Translations under genes and position numbers: made by a program | Notes under the pieces: model-generated | Told to the model about the DNA's origin: nothing | Databases searched by the model: none | Seen by the model: only the letters and a program-made list of their open reading frames with translations | In this document: piece by piece, positions 56,097-64,000 of the stretch | How the letters are laid out: each line of letters begins with the position of its first letter | Numbering within the stretch: position 1 is the first letter of the stretch | Source: Qipengyuania sp. HL-TH1 | GTDB taxonomy: Bacteria > Pseudomonadota > Alphaproteobacteria > Sphingomonadales > Sphingomonadaceae | Length of the DNA: 64,000 nt | Direction of reading: 5' to 3' | Assembly: GCF_036365825.1 (NCBI RefSeq) | Contig: NZ_CP142675.1 | Location: forward strand, 1,550,001-1,614,000

Positions 56097-57461
56097 CTAG
56101 CGCATCAGCACCAGTTCTTCCGCCATCGTCGGGTGGATCGCGGTGGTGGCGTCGAAGTCTTCCTTGGTCAGCCCGGCCTTCACCGCGATCGCGGCGGCCT
56201 GCATCATCTCGGGCGCTTCGGGGGCGATCATGTGGATACCGACGATGCGGCCGCTGTCGCCATCGCAGATCATCTTGATCAGGCTGCGTTCGTTGCGCCC
56301 GGCGAGCACGTTCTTCATCGGGCGGAAGTCGGACAGATAGACCTTCACGCTGCCGAGCTGGTTCTTCGCCTCGCCCTCGGTCAGGCCGACCGCGGCGATC
56401 GGCGGGTGGCTGAACACCGCGCTGGGGATGCAGCTGTGGTCGACCGCCACCGGCTCGCCGTCGCCGAACACGCTGTCGGCAAAGGCCTGGCCTTCGCGGA
56501 TCGCCACCGGGGTCAGCTGCACGCGGTCGGTCACGTCGCCGACGGCATAGATGTGATCGACATTGGTCTTGCTGAAGCGGTCGACCTTGACCTCGCCGCC
56601 CTCGCCCAGTTCGACGCCGGCATTCTCGAGGCCCAGCCCTTCGGTGTTGGGAATGCGCCCGACCGCGAACAGCACCAGATCGGCCTTTTCCTCGTCGCAA
56701 TCGGACATCTTCACGAAATAGCCGCCTTCCGAACATGGCTTGATGTATTCGAAGGTGGTGTTGAAGCGGAACTGGATGCCCTTCATCGTCGAGATCTGCA
56801 GCAGCCGGTCGCGCACCGCCTCGTCATAGCTGCGCAGCAATCGGTCGCCGCGATTGACGATGTGAACTTCGCTGCCGAACTCGTTGAAGATGCCGGCGAA
56901 TTCATTGGCGATATAGCCGCCGCCCGCGATGATGATCTTCTTGGGCAATTCGTCGAGATGGAACGCCTCGTTCGAACTGATCGCATGTTCGGCGCCCTGG
57001 CATTCGGGCATGCGCGGGCGCGCGCCGGTGGCGATCAGGATGGTCTTTGCGGTCACGACCTTGCCGCTCGCCAGCGTGATCTCATGCGGGCCGGTGATCT
57101 CGGCGCGCTCCTTGAAGATCGTCACCTCGTGGCTTTCGAGCGTGTTGGTATAGGCGCCCTCGATCCGCTTGACGTCATTGAGCACATTGTCGCGCAGCGT
57201 GATCCAGTCGAAGGTCGCATTCTCGGTCGACCAGCCGAAATTGCGCGCGTCCTTCAGGTCTTCGGCGAAATGCGCGCCATAGACGAGCATCTTCTTGGGC
57301 ACGCAGCCGCGGATGACGCAGGTCCCGCCGACGCGGTGTTCCTCGGCCACGGCGACCTTGGCGCCATGCGCCGCCGCCACGCGGCTGGCGCGCACGCCGC
57401 CCGAGCCTGCGCCGATGGTGAAGAGGTCGAAATCATACTCGCCGCTGGTGCCTGCCGCCAA
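56097..57461 (-). CDS. gor: Glutathione-disulfide reductase
   Basis: FAD flavoprotein that regenerates glutathione with NADPH. FDLFTIGAGSGGVRASRVAAAHGAKVAVAEE (about 11-42) is the FAD motif; GGTCVIRGCVPKKMLVYGA (about 44-62) carries the redox cysteines; GGGYIANEFAGIFNEFGSEVHIV is the NADPH motif; FSHPPIAAVGLTEGEA (about 350) is the dimer/FAD end. ATG is absent; TTG 57461 with GGAG upstream fits the 454-residue family length. The upstream frame continues to 57617 but is not conserved. Confidence 0.93.
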   Translation of the reverse strand: MAAGTSGEYDFDLFTIGAGSGGVRASRVAAAHGAKVAVAEEHRVGGTCVIRGCVPKKMLVYGAHFAEDLKDARNFGWSTENATFDWITLRDNVLNDVKRIEGAYTNTLESHEVTIFKERAEITGPHEITLASGKVVTAKTILIATGARPRMPECQGAEHAISSNEAFHLDELPKKIIIAGGGYIANEFAGIFNEFGSEVHIVNRGDRLLRSYDEAVRDRLLQISTMKGIQFRFNTTFEYIKPCSEGGYFVKMSDCDEEKADLVLFAVGRIPNTEGLGLENAGVELGEGGEVKVDRFSKTNVDHIYAVGDVTDRVQLTPVAIREGQAFADSVFGDGEPVAVDHSCIPSAVFSHPPIAAVGLTEGEAKNQLGSVKVYLSDFRPMKNVLAGRNERSLIKMICDGDSGRIVGIHMIAPEAPEMMQAAAIAVKAGLTKEDFDATTAIHPTMAEELVLMR

Positions 57462-57615
57462 AACCTGTCTCCGTTGTGAATGCGCGCCGCACTTGGGGCC
57501 TGCCTTCGCGCGGCACAAGGGGCAAGCGGGAACCACGCCCCCCGCCGGCCCATTGAAGGGCCAGTCCCTGGGAGGGGATGCTGCACCTGTCCGCAGCCAT
57601 CCAACGGGAGACCGC

Positions 57616-58716
57616 ATGACCGATACGCTTGCCGATTACGCCGCCCGCGGCACGGCGATCCTGCCGCAACCATGGAATTTGGTGGCGCTGGCCGTGGCCG
57701 CCACGCTGGCCGCGCTGCTGCTGCACTGGGTGGTGTTCCGCCTGCTGCGCCGCGTGGTCGGGCGCACACGGAGCGAGGCGGACGAGATGCTGGTGCGGCG
57801 GCTCGCCATGCCCACGCGCTTTGCGCTGGTCGCGCTGGCGCTGGTGTTGACCGCGCGCGAGATTCCCGCCTTCGAGACGGTGTGGGAACGTGTCGCCGGT
57901 TTCGTCATGCCCGCGGTGATCGGGTGGATCGCGCTGGCGATCTTGCAGGCGCTGATCGAGGCGATGAAGCTGCGCGCGGATATCTCGGTCGAGGACAATC
58001 TCGCCGCGCGCCGCCAGCGCACCAAGCTGACCATGCTCAGCCGCATCGCGACCTTCATCATCATCTTCGTGACCGTGGGGCTGGTGCTGCTGTCGATCCC
58101 TGGCGTGCGCGATATCGGGGTGACGCTGGTCGCTTCGGCAGGCCTGGCCGGCCTCGCGGTGGGCGCGGCGGCGCAGCCCGCGCTCAAATCGCTGATCGCG
58201 GGCGTGCAGATGGCGCTGACCGAGCCGATCAATATCGACGACGTGGTGATCGTCGAGGGCGAATGGGGGCGGATCGAGGACATCCGCACGACCTATGTGG
58301 TGGTCAAGATCTGGGACGAGCGGCGGCTGATCGTGCCGACCACGCGCTTCCTGGAAGGCGCGTTCGAGAACTGGACCAAGAAGACCGCACAATTGCTGGG
58401 TTCGGTGATGCTCTATCTCGACCCGGCAACCCGGATCGGTCCGATCCGCGCCGAATTCGAACGCCAGATCGCGGACAATCCGCGCTGGGACGGCCGCGTG
58501 CAGGTGGTGCAGGTGACCGACACGAAGCGCGATGCGATCGAGGTGCGGCTGCTGATGAGCGCAAAGGATTCGCCCACGCTGTTCGACCTGCGCTGCGACA
58601 TCCGCGAAGGGATGCTCGAATGGCTGGCCGACCACCAGCCAACAGCCTTCGCGCGGCTGCGGCTGATGAACGAGGAAGCGGAGCCGGAAACGACCGGCCC
58701 CGCCCCTGATAGTTAG
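57616..58716 (+). CDS. MscS-type mechanosensitive ion channel family protein
   Basis: A 366-residue inner-membrane channel that opens under osmotic down-shock. N-terminal membrane segments at about 22-40, 64-80 and 88-108; the pore segment ASAGLAGLAVGAAAQPALKSLIAGVQMALTEPINIDDVVIVEG (about 173-215) shows the Gly/Ala-rich pore helix. The C-terminal domain is beta-rich and ends with a mixed alpha/beta fold. ATG 57616 has a GGGAG site. Its stop overlaps the stop of the opposing helicase gene. Confidence 0.92.
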   Translation: MTDTLADYAARGTAILPQPWNLVALAVAATLAALLLHWVVFRLLRRVVGRTRSEADEMLVRRLAMPTRFALVALALVLTAREIPAFETVWERVAGFVMPAVIGWIALAILQALIEAMKLRADISVEDNLAARRQRTKLTMLSRIATFIIIFVTVGLVLLSIPGVRDIGVTLVASAGLAGLAVGAAAQPALKSLIAGVQMALTEPINIDDVVIVEGEWGRIEDIRTTYVVVKIWDERRLIVPTTRFLEGAFENWTKKTAQLLGSVMLYLDPATRIGPIRAEFERQIADNPRWDGRVQVVQVTDTKRDAIEVRLLMSAKDSPTLFDLRCDIREGMLEWLADHQPTAFARLRLMNEEAEPETTGPAPDS

Positions 58717-60098
58717 GCGCGCGCGGCGCTGCTGCGCCGGCGATTGCGGCTGCGCCCGCCACCGGGCTTGCCGGCACCGGCATTGCCGCCGCCCGGACCG
58801 CCTGCGCCGCTGGGACGGCCCTTGCGCGCGGGATGCTTGTCTTTGGGCTTGGCCCGCTTCGCCGCATCACCCGTCGGGCGAACCTTGGGCTTGGCCATAC
58901 GCTGGCCGGGGGCCGCGCGCTTGGTCGGGCCGACGCCTTCGACGACCGCACGGAAATTGTCCGGCAGCGGCAGGCGTTCGAACTCGGCATCGGTCTTCTT
59001 GCGGATATCCTTGAGGTAATCGCGCTCGTCCTCGGCGCAGAAGGCGATCGCGATGCCATCCTTGCCCGCGCGCGCGGTCCGGCCGATGCGGTGGACGTAT
59101 TGTTCGGGCACGTTGGGCAGTTCGTAATTGATCACATGGCTCACGCCGGGGATGTCGATCCCGCGCGCGGCGACATCGGTCGCGATCAGGATCGGCGTCT
59201 TGGCGCGCTTGAACTCGTCGAGCGCACGTTCGCGCTGCGGCTGGCTCTTGTTGCCGTGGATGGCGTTAGCGGGGATGCCGACCTGCGCCAGCTTCTTCAC
59301 CACGCGGTCGCAGCCATGCTTGGTGCGCGCGAAGATCAGCACGCGTTCGAACTTGCCCGGCACCTGGTGGCGTTCGGACAGCATCATTTCGAGCAGCGTC
59401 TGCTTCTCGTCCTGCTGGACCATGAAGAGATACTGGTCGATGCGTTCGGCAGTGGTGCTTTCAGGCGTGACCGAGACCTTGACCGGATTGCGGCAATATT
59501 TGCCGACCAGTTCCTGGATCTGCTTGGGCATGGTGGCGCTGAAGAACAGCGTCTGGCGATCTTCGGGGACCAGCTGGCTGATCCGGCGCAGCGCGTGGAT
59601 GAAGCCGAGGTCGAGCATCTGGTCGGCCTCGTCGAGCACCAGCACTTCGACCTTGTCGAGCGTGAAGGCCTTCTGGTCGATCAGATCGAGCAGGCGGCCG
59701 GGCGTGGCGACGAGGATGTCGGTGCCGCGGTGGAGCTTGTTGCGGTCCTTGTTGACCGAGGTGCCGCCGACGATCGAATGGACCTTGAGACCGGCCAGCT
59801 GGCCGTAATCCTTGGCGCTCTGGGCGATCTGGCCGGCCAGTTCGCGCGTCGGTGCAAGCACCAGCATGCGGCAGGACTTGAACGGCGTCTGATTGTCGGC
59901 GTTACGCAGCCGGTCGATGCTGGGCAGCATGAAGGCGGCGGTCTTGCCGGTGCCGGTCTGCGCGATACCCATCAGGTCGCGCCCTTCGAGAACGGGCGGG
60001 ATCGCCCCTTCCTGGATCGGCGTGGGAGTGGAATAGCCCTTGAGGTCAAGCGCCTGAAGAACGGGCTGCGATAGCCCAAGATCGGAAAACTGTGTCAT
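58713..60098 (-). CDS. DEAD-box RNA helicase
   Basis: ATP-dependent RNA helicase of the RhlE/DeaD group, 461 residues from ATG 60098 (MTQFSDLGLSQPVLQAL). Motifs: Q-motif GYSTPTPIQ, motif I AQTGTGKTAAF, Ia PTRELAGQI, II VLDEADQMLD, III FFSATMP, V/VI ARGIDIPGVSHVINYELPN and YVHRIGRTARAG. The C-terminus (from about 370) is a basic, Pro/Gly/Arg-rich tail. ATG 60110 (MRVFM) is a possible alternative start. Its 3' end overlaps the MscS gene tail to tail. Confidence 0.95.
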   Translation of the reverse strand: MTQFSDLGLSQPVLQALDLKGYSTPTPIQEGAIPPVLEGRDLMGIAQTGTGKTAAFMLPSIDRLRNADNQTPFKSCRMLVLAPTRELAGQIAQSAKDYGQLAGLKVHSIVGGTSVNKDRNKLHRGTDILVATPGRLLDLIDQKAFTLDKVEVLVLDEADQMLDLGFIHALRRISQLVPEDRQTLFFSATMPKQIQELVGKYCRNPVKVSVTPESTTAERIDQYLFMVQQDEKQTLLEMMLSERHQVPGKFERVLIFARTKHGCDRVVKKLAQVGIPANAIHGNKSQPQRERALDEFKRAKTPILIATDVAARGIDIPGVSHVINYELPNVPEQYVHRIGRTARAGKDGIAIAFCAEDERDYLKDIRKKTDAEFERLPLPDNFRAVVEGVGPTKRAAPGQRMAKPKVRPTGDAAKRAKPKDKHPARKGRPSGAGGPGGGNAGAGKPGGGRSRNRRRSSAARA

Positions 60099-60346
60099 GA
60101 AAACTCGCATTCATTATGCGGTGCGCGCAGACTTCCATCGCGGAATCCGGGCGCGTTCGCGGGGTTGAATAACCACCCGCGTGAATAGGGAAGTCTGGAA
60201 AAAGGAACCGAGGCGCGGCCGGGGCGATCGCTGTAAGCCGATCGCCGCTTCACGCTGGCTAGCGCGCTTCGATGGAGCGGCATGTGGGGCATGGCGCGCC
60301 ATAAGTCAATGCCGCAGTGCAGCATGGGCCGCGCCGCACGGCGGGA

Positions 60347-60700
60347 TCAGCTTGTGCGCGCGTGCTCCATCAGCCGTTCGACCACGCGGTCGGCCGGTGT
60401 CGGCTTGGCCACCACCGGCGCGTCGATCGCGCGCAGCAGCTCGCCCGACCGGTCGAGATCGCCGGTGTTGAGGATAAACCGAATTGCGCGCTCTTTCAGC
60501 ACGAGCGCGATCTGCTCGCAGGTCTCGCCGCCGCCCAGATTGACGTCGAGCACCGCGCCGTCGATCGCCTGTTCGGCAAGGGCCGTGCAGGCTTCGGCGC
60601 AGGTCACCGCGGTGACCGCCGCGATGGCGCAGTCTTCGAATGCCATCGACAGGTCCATCGCGATCAGCGGTTCGTCCTCGAGGATCAGGACGCGGTTCAT
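60347..60700 (-). CDS. Single-domain response regulator
   Basis: A 117-residue receiver domain: acidic pair E8-D9, phosphoacceptor D52 (GAVLDVNLGGGE), switch residue T79 and K99 (VVAKPTP). It has no output domain, so it likely passes phosphate to or competes with other proteins. Start ATG 60700 (MNRVLILEDEP); it overlaps the kinase gene by 4 bases, so the pair is translationally coupled. Confidence 0.92.
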   Translation of the reverse strand: MNRVLILEDEPLIAMDLSMAFEDCAIAAVTAVTCAEACTALAEQAIDGAVLDVNLGGGETCEQIALVLKERAIRFILNTGDLDRSGELLRAIDAPVVAKPTPADRVVERLMEHARTS

Positions 60701-61782
60701 CGGCCACCGCCGGCACTGGCGCGGCCGATGGGGAGCGCAATTTCCACGCGCAGCCCCTCGCGGTCCCAATGCCGTTCGATCACGCCGCGCGAATGCCGCA
60801 GCAGGCTTTCGGAAATATCGAAGCCGGTCCCGGTGGAGCCATCGGGCGGCGCGCTCACTTCGGGCCCGCCGCGTTCGGTCCAGATGAGGATAACCGAATT
60901 GCGTCCATGCTTGTCTTCCTCATGCCGCCATTCGACCGCGACGGTGCCGACGTCGTTCGACAGCGCGCCATATTTGATCGCATTGGTGGCGAGTTCGTGC
61001 AGCGTCAGCCCGATCGCCGAGATTGCATTGGGTTCGGTGCGCAAGCCATTGCCGTTGAAGACAAACCGCTCGCCTTCGGGATCATAGGGCTTGAGCACCG
61101 AACGCACTGCCTGGCCGATCTCCATCGTGCCCAAGAAGGCATCGTCGAGCGTGGGTTCGTAAGAGCGGCCGAGCGCCTGCACCCGGTCGTTGACCTTGCG
61201 CGCGACATCGCGCGCGCCCATCGACCGACCGGTGATGTTCACGATCGCGCCGATCACCGCGAAGACGTTCTTGAGCCGGTGCGACACTTCGCGCGCCATC
61301 GCCTTGGCGTGGCGTTCCTCGGACTTGGCGAGATGGATATCGCTGACGTCCCACTGGCTGCCGAAGAAATATTTGAGCTTGCCTTCGGCGTCGTAGATCG
61401 GCCCGAGATGCAGCGCGTTCCAGAAGCTGGAGCCGTCCTTGCGGTAATTGCGCAGCTCGACGACGATGACCTCCTCGTCGCGGATCGCCTGGCGGATCTT
61501 GGCGACCTGCTCCTGGTCGGTCCGCGCGCCCTGGAGGAAGCGGCAATTGCGACCGACGACTTCGTCCGCGCTATATCCGGTGAGCCGTTCGAAGGCGCGG
61601 TTGCAGAATACGATCGGATGGTCGGGCAGCGTCGGGTCGGACAGGCAGACGGCCATGCGCGTCTGCGCCATCGCCTGCTCGAACAGCAGGCCCGAGGCGC
61701 CATCGAAGGCATCTGGGGTATCGAATTCGGCGCTGGGCGTGCCAAGCGCCTGGCTCAGGGGGTGCGACGGAATTTCCGACAT
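60697..61782 (-). CDS. LOV-domain blue-light sensor histidine kinase (HWE family)
   Basis: A 361-residue cytosolic kinase. The N-terminal PAS domain is a LOV domain: GRNCRFLQG (about 77-85) contains the flavin-adduct cysteine C80, with N79 and Q84; later N112 and N122 positions fit flavin contacts. The kinase part has the phosphoacceptor H168 (REVSHRLKNVFAVIGAIV), the N-box LTLHELATNAIKYGAL with the HWE histidine, and WTERGG (the W-x-E of the HWE family). Similar to the Erythrobacter LOV-HWE kinases (such as EL346). Operon with the receiver protein. Predicted blue-light regulation of an unknown output. Confidence 0.93.
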   Translation of the reverse strand: MSEIPSHPLSQALGTPSAEFDTPDAFDGASGLLFEQAMAQTRMAVCLSDPTLPDHPIVFCNRAFERLTGYSADEVVGRNCRFLQGARTDQEQVAKIRQAIRDEEVIVVELRNYRKDGSSFWNALHLGPIYDAEGKLKYFFGSQWDVSDIHLAKSEERHAKAMAREVSHRLKNVFAVIGAIVNITGRSMGARDVARKVNDRVQALGRSYEPTLDDAFLGTMEIGQAVRSVLKPYDPEGERFVFNGNGLRTEPNAISAIGLTLHELATNAIKYGALSNDVGTVAVEWRHEEDKHGRNSVILIWTERGGPEVSAPPDGSTGTGFDISESLLRHSRGVIERHWDREGLRVEIALPIGRASAGGGR

Positions 61783-61890
61783 CCGGTGGATCTCATACGA
61801 CTTCTAGCGACGTGCCGCCTCTGCGCGAGCGGTTACCAGCATCAAAACTCCGGATGCCGCGAAGTTCCCGGATGGCGCGGGTGATGTCAG

Positions 61891-62598
61891 CTATTTCAGC
61901 TCGAATTCAGGGTGCAACGCTAGGGTCCGTCGAAGCATCTCTTCTGTAGCTGCGATCTCGGGCTCTAACTCTTCAACTAGAGCTTGTGGATTGAGAACTG
62001 ACATCCATGGTAAGTTCAGACACATCGCGTCCATCGGATCCAAGGTGATTGGAAAGGCACCGCGCATGGCACGACCAAGAACAGATATAGCCCCGTCCAA
62101 AGCTTGACCACGATTGCGTATGGAGGGATCGAAATCACCTCTCAGGTTATTAGCAATCCTCACACCTTTCGGAATCTCCCAATACTGGTCTTTCGCCTTT
62201 GTCGATCTGTCGAAAAGTGCGGTGAGGCGATAACGAAATATATCTTGACGTGCCTGTTGTTTGAGACCCTCCAGTGAGGACAATTGGACGTTAGTTAACG
62301 CAGCCGCTTCGCAAGCTCCCTTCTGGAAGCCGACTTCACAAAGCAGAATGCCGCGGTCCACGCCGAGATCATTCACGATCTCGCGCAGGGCAAAGACATG
62401 CAGTTGGTTGACTGGTGTCTTCCAAAGTTTGCATTCCACGACCCAGCGAATTTCGAAACCTGCCATTGCTTGTACGACAAGTACATCGACATCGCTTGTC
62501 GTCCTAACCCCTTGAAGGCGAACCTCAGTCTCTGCTTCTAAACCGAGCGAACGGAAAAACTCTGCGACGAGCTCCTGATATTCTTGCCATGGTTTCAA
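61891..62598 (-). CDS. Mrr-like restriction-endonuclease-fold protein
   Basis: A 235-residue protein with an N-terminal PD-(D/E)xK nuclease domain of the Mrr_cat type: EYQELVAEFFRSLGLEAETEVRL, D36/D38 in TSDVDVLVV, and E55-x-K57 in WVVECKLWKTPV, then NDLGVDRGILLCEVGFQKGACEAA. The C-terminal part has no motif I recognise. No ATG fits; TTG 62598, 5 bases after the pgi stop, is the likely start. AT-richer than its flanks, hence probably acquired. No methyltransferase is adjacent, so a Mrr/type IV-like or repair role is possible. Confidence 0.8.
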   Translation of the reverse strand: MKPWQEYQELVAEFFRSLGLEAETEVRLQGVRTTSDVDVLVVQAMAGFEIRWVVECKLWKTPVNQLHVFALREIVNDLGVDRGILLCEVGFQKGACEAAALTNVQLSSLEGLKQQARQDIFRYRLTALFDRSTKAKDQYWEIPKGVRIANNLRGDFDPSIRNRGQALDGAISVLGRAMRGAFPITLDPMDAMCLNLPWMSVLNPQALVEELEPEIAATEEMLRRTLALHPEFELK

Positions 62599-62603
62599 GC
62601 TAG

Positions 62604-64000
62604 TCAGCCCAAGCCAGCCGCTGCCAGCAGTCCTTCGGTGCTCGCGTCGAACGCTTCGCCGCCCTGTTCGATTGCCTTGGCCATCTGCTTGCCCAGTTCG
62701 ACGCCGAACTGGTCGAAGGGGTTGATGCCCATCAGCACCGCGCTGGCGAAGACGCGGTGTTCGTGGAAGGCGATCAGCGCGCCCAGCGCGGCGGCGTCGA
62801 GATCGTCGCACAGGATCGTCGCGCTGGGGCGGTCGCCGGGGTAATTGCGCGCGGGGTCGGCGCCCTGCTTGCCCGCCATCAGCGCGGCACCTTGCGCAAA
62901 GCAGTTCATCAGCAGGATGCGGTGGTGCGCGGGGTCGAGCTCGTCGCCCGGGGCGATGCTGGCGATGAAATCGACCGGTACCAGATGCGTGCCCTGGTGG
63001 AGCAGCTGGAACACCGCATGCTGCGCATCGGTGCCCACCCCGCCCCAGGTGATCGGCGCGGTCGGTCCGTCGACCGGCTGCATGTCGGCAGTGACGCGCT
63101 TGCCGTTCGATTCCATCTCGAGCTGCTGGAGATAGTCGGGAAACAGGCCGAGGCGTTCGTCATAGGCGAACACCGCACGGGTCTGGCAGCCGCGCACGCG
63201 GGTGTAATAGAGATCGGCGAAGGCCGCGCGCAGGACGAGGTTGGCCGCGCCGTCGGTGTCGCGGAAATGTTCGTCCACCGCCTTGGCGCCTGCGAGCATG
63301 GCGCGGAAATCGTCCATCCCCACTGCCATGGCGATCGGGAAACCGATCGAGGACCAGATCGAATAGCGCCCGCCGACGCTTTCCTGGAACGGCAGGATGC
63401 GCGTTTCGTCGACGCCCCATTCGACCGCGCCTTCGGGATTGGCGGTCAGCGCGATGACGCGCCCGCCGGGATCGGAGACGCCATTGTCGCCCAGCCATTT
63501 GAGCGCGCTGGCGGCATTGGTCATCGTCTCGATCGTGGTGAAGGTCTTGCTCGCCACCGCGATCAGCGTCTTGGCCGGGTCGCACTTCGCAAAGGCTGCC
63601 TCGAGCGCGACGCCGTCGATGTTGGAGACGACATGGACATCGCAATAGCTGAGGTCGCGGCCGAGCGCGTCGACCCCCAGCGCGGGGCCGAGCGCGCTGC
63701 CGCCGATACCGATGTGGATCAGGTGCTCGATCTCGCCCAGCGCGCCCTGGTGGATCGCCTCGACCAGCATGCCCATGCGGTCGATCAGCGCCATCGCTTC
63801 CTCGACCTTGGCGCCCTCACCCGTGCCGCGCAAGGTCGCGTGGTCGGCGGCGCGGCCTTCGGTCGGGTTGACCACCTCGCCGGCGAACAGCTTCGCGCGC
63901 AAGCTGGCGAAGTCCATCGCCTCGGCGAGCTGCTCGAAGCGCGCGATCACCGCGCGGTCGAGATGCGTTTTCGACCAGTCGAACAGGATCCCGCCTTCAT
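62604..64000 (-). CDS. pgi: Glucose-6-phosphate isomerase (5' end outside window)
   Basis: Interconverts glucose-6-phosphate and fructose-6-phosphate in the cytosol. The visible part covers about 465 residues from EGGILFDWSKTHLDRAVIARFEQ to the stop; the start lies beyond the window, since a full Pgi has about 500 or more. Signatures are the sugar-phosphate region IHIGIGGSALGPALGVDAL, SKTFTTIETMTNA, SVGGRYSIWSSIGFPIAMAVG and the C-terminal GINPFDQFGVELGKQMA. The GTG in RAVIARF (63950) is not the real start. Confidence 0.95.
   Translation of the reverse strand, partial: EGGILFDWSKTHLDRAVIARFEQLAEAMDFASLRAKLFAGEVVNPTEGRAADHATLRGTGEGAKVEEAMALIDRMGMLVEAIHQGALGEIEHLIHIGIGGSALGPALGVDALGRDLSYCDVHVVSNIDGVALEAAFAKCDPAKTLIAVASKTFTTIETMTNAASALKWLGDNGVSDPGGRVIALTANPEGAVEWGVDETRILPFQESVGGRYSIWSSIGFPIAMAVGMDDFRAMLAGAKAVDEHFRDTDGAANLVLRAAFADLYYTRVRGCQTRAVFAYDERLGLFPDYLQQLEMESNGKRVTADMQPVDGPTAPITWGGVGTDAQHAVFQLLHQGTHLVPVDFIASIAPGDELDPAHHRILLMNCFAQGAALMAGKQGADPARNYPGDRPSATILCDDLDAAALGALIAFHEHRVFASAVLMGINPFDQFGVELGKQMAKAIEQGGEAFDASTEGLLAAAGLG

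Noticed and set aside
63950..63952. GTG as pgi start
   Set aside because: The upstream codons (DWSKTHLDRA) belong to the conserved Pgi N-terminal region, so the gene runs past the window edge.

Overview
The window is a chromosomal segment of an alphaproteobacterium, most likely a sphingomonad of the Erythrobacteraceae (Erythrobacter/Qipengyuania/Altererythrobacter type). The case rests on the very high GC content, the alphaproteobacterial form of the S10-spc ribosomal cluster, a long RG-rich N-terminal extension on S5, a large katE-type catalase, TspO and a LOV-HWE histidine kinase. No rRNA, tRNA, CRISPR array, transposase or intact prophage was found.

Positions 1-21513 hold the str-S10-spc cluster, read leftwards: rpsL-rpsG-fusA-tuf-rpsJ-rplC-rplD-rplW-rplB-rpsS-rplV-rpsC-rplP-rpmC-rpsQ-rplN-rplX-rplE-rpsN-rpsH-rplF-rplR-rpsE-rpmD, then rplO-secY-adk, then the start of rpsM. 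It is broken twice. A membrane glycosyltransferase in the opposite orientation separates rpmD from rplO, with a strong terminator just after rpmD. A secreted SRPBCC-like protein gene and gdhA separate adk from rpsM. The sequence shows a good promoter plus a terminator-like attenuator before rpsJ, and a promoter before rpsM.

Positions 21.5-33.5 kb are accessory in character: an SRAP (YedK/HMCES) DNA-protein crosslink gene, a visibly AT-rich two-gene cassette (three-span membrane protein plus HAD phosphatase), a terminase-small-subunit-like HTH protein, small unknowns, katE, two GNAT acetyltransferases, a TadE/TadE/TadG-like trio and a LysR regulator.

Positions 33.6-64 kb are mostly housekeeping and stress genes: ppk1-ppx for polyphosphate, a DUF305 protein behind a textbook EcfG general-stress promoter, apaG, an S9 peptidase, a DsbA-like isomerase, an excalibur protein, an unknown gene behind a Fur-like operator, metZ, a PMT-type mannosyltransferase facing a DPM1-GtrA fusion, leuB, recO, a GIY-YIG protein, a UbiK-like protein, tspO, an SDR, an FAD oxidoreductase, a stress operon (cupin, DUF1269-like, small membrane protein, DUF389), an HExxH protein, an AraC regulator, gor, an MscS channel, a DEAD-box helicase, a LOV-HWE kinase with its response regulator, an Mrr-like nuclease and the 3' part of pgi.

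Two repeat families run through the intergenic regions. One is a REP-like palindrome (core CCCTGC-GAAG-GCAGGG). The other is a set of hairpins with different but self-complementary stems around an almost constant ATCC loop, several of them directly after stop codons.
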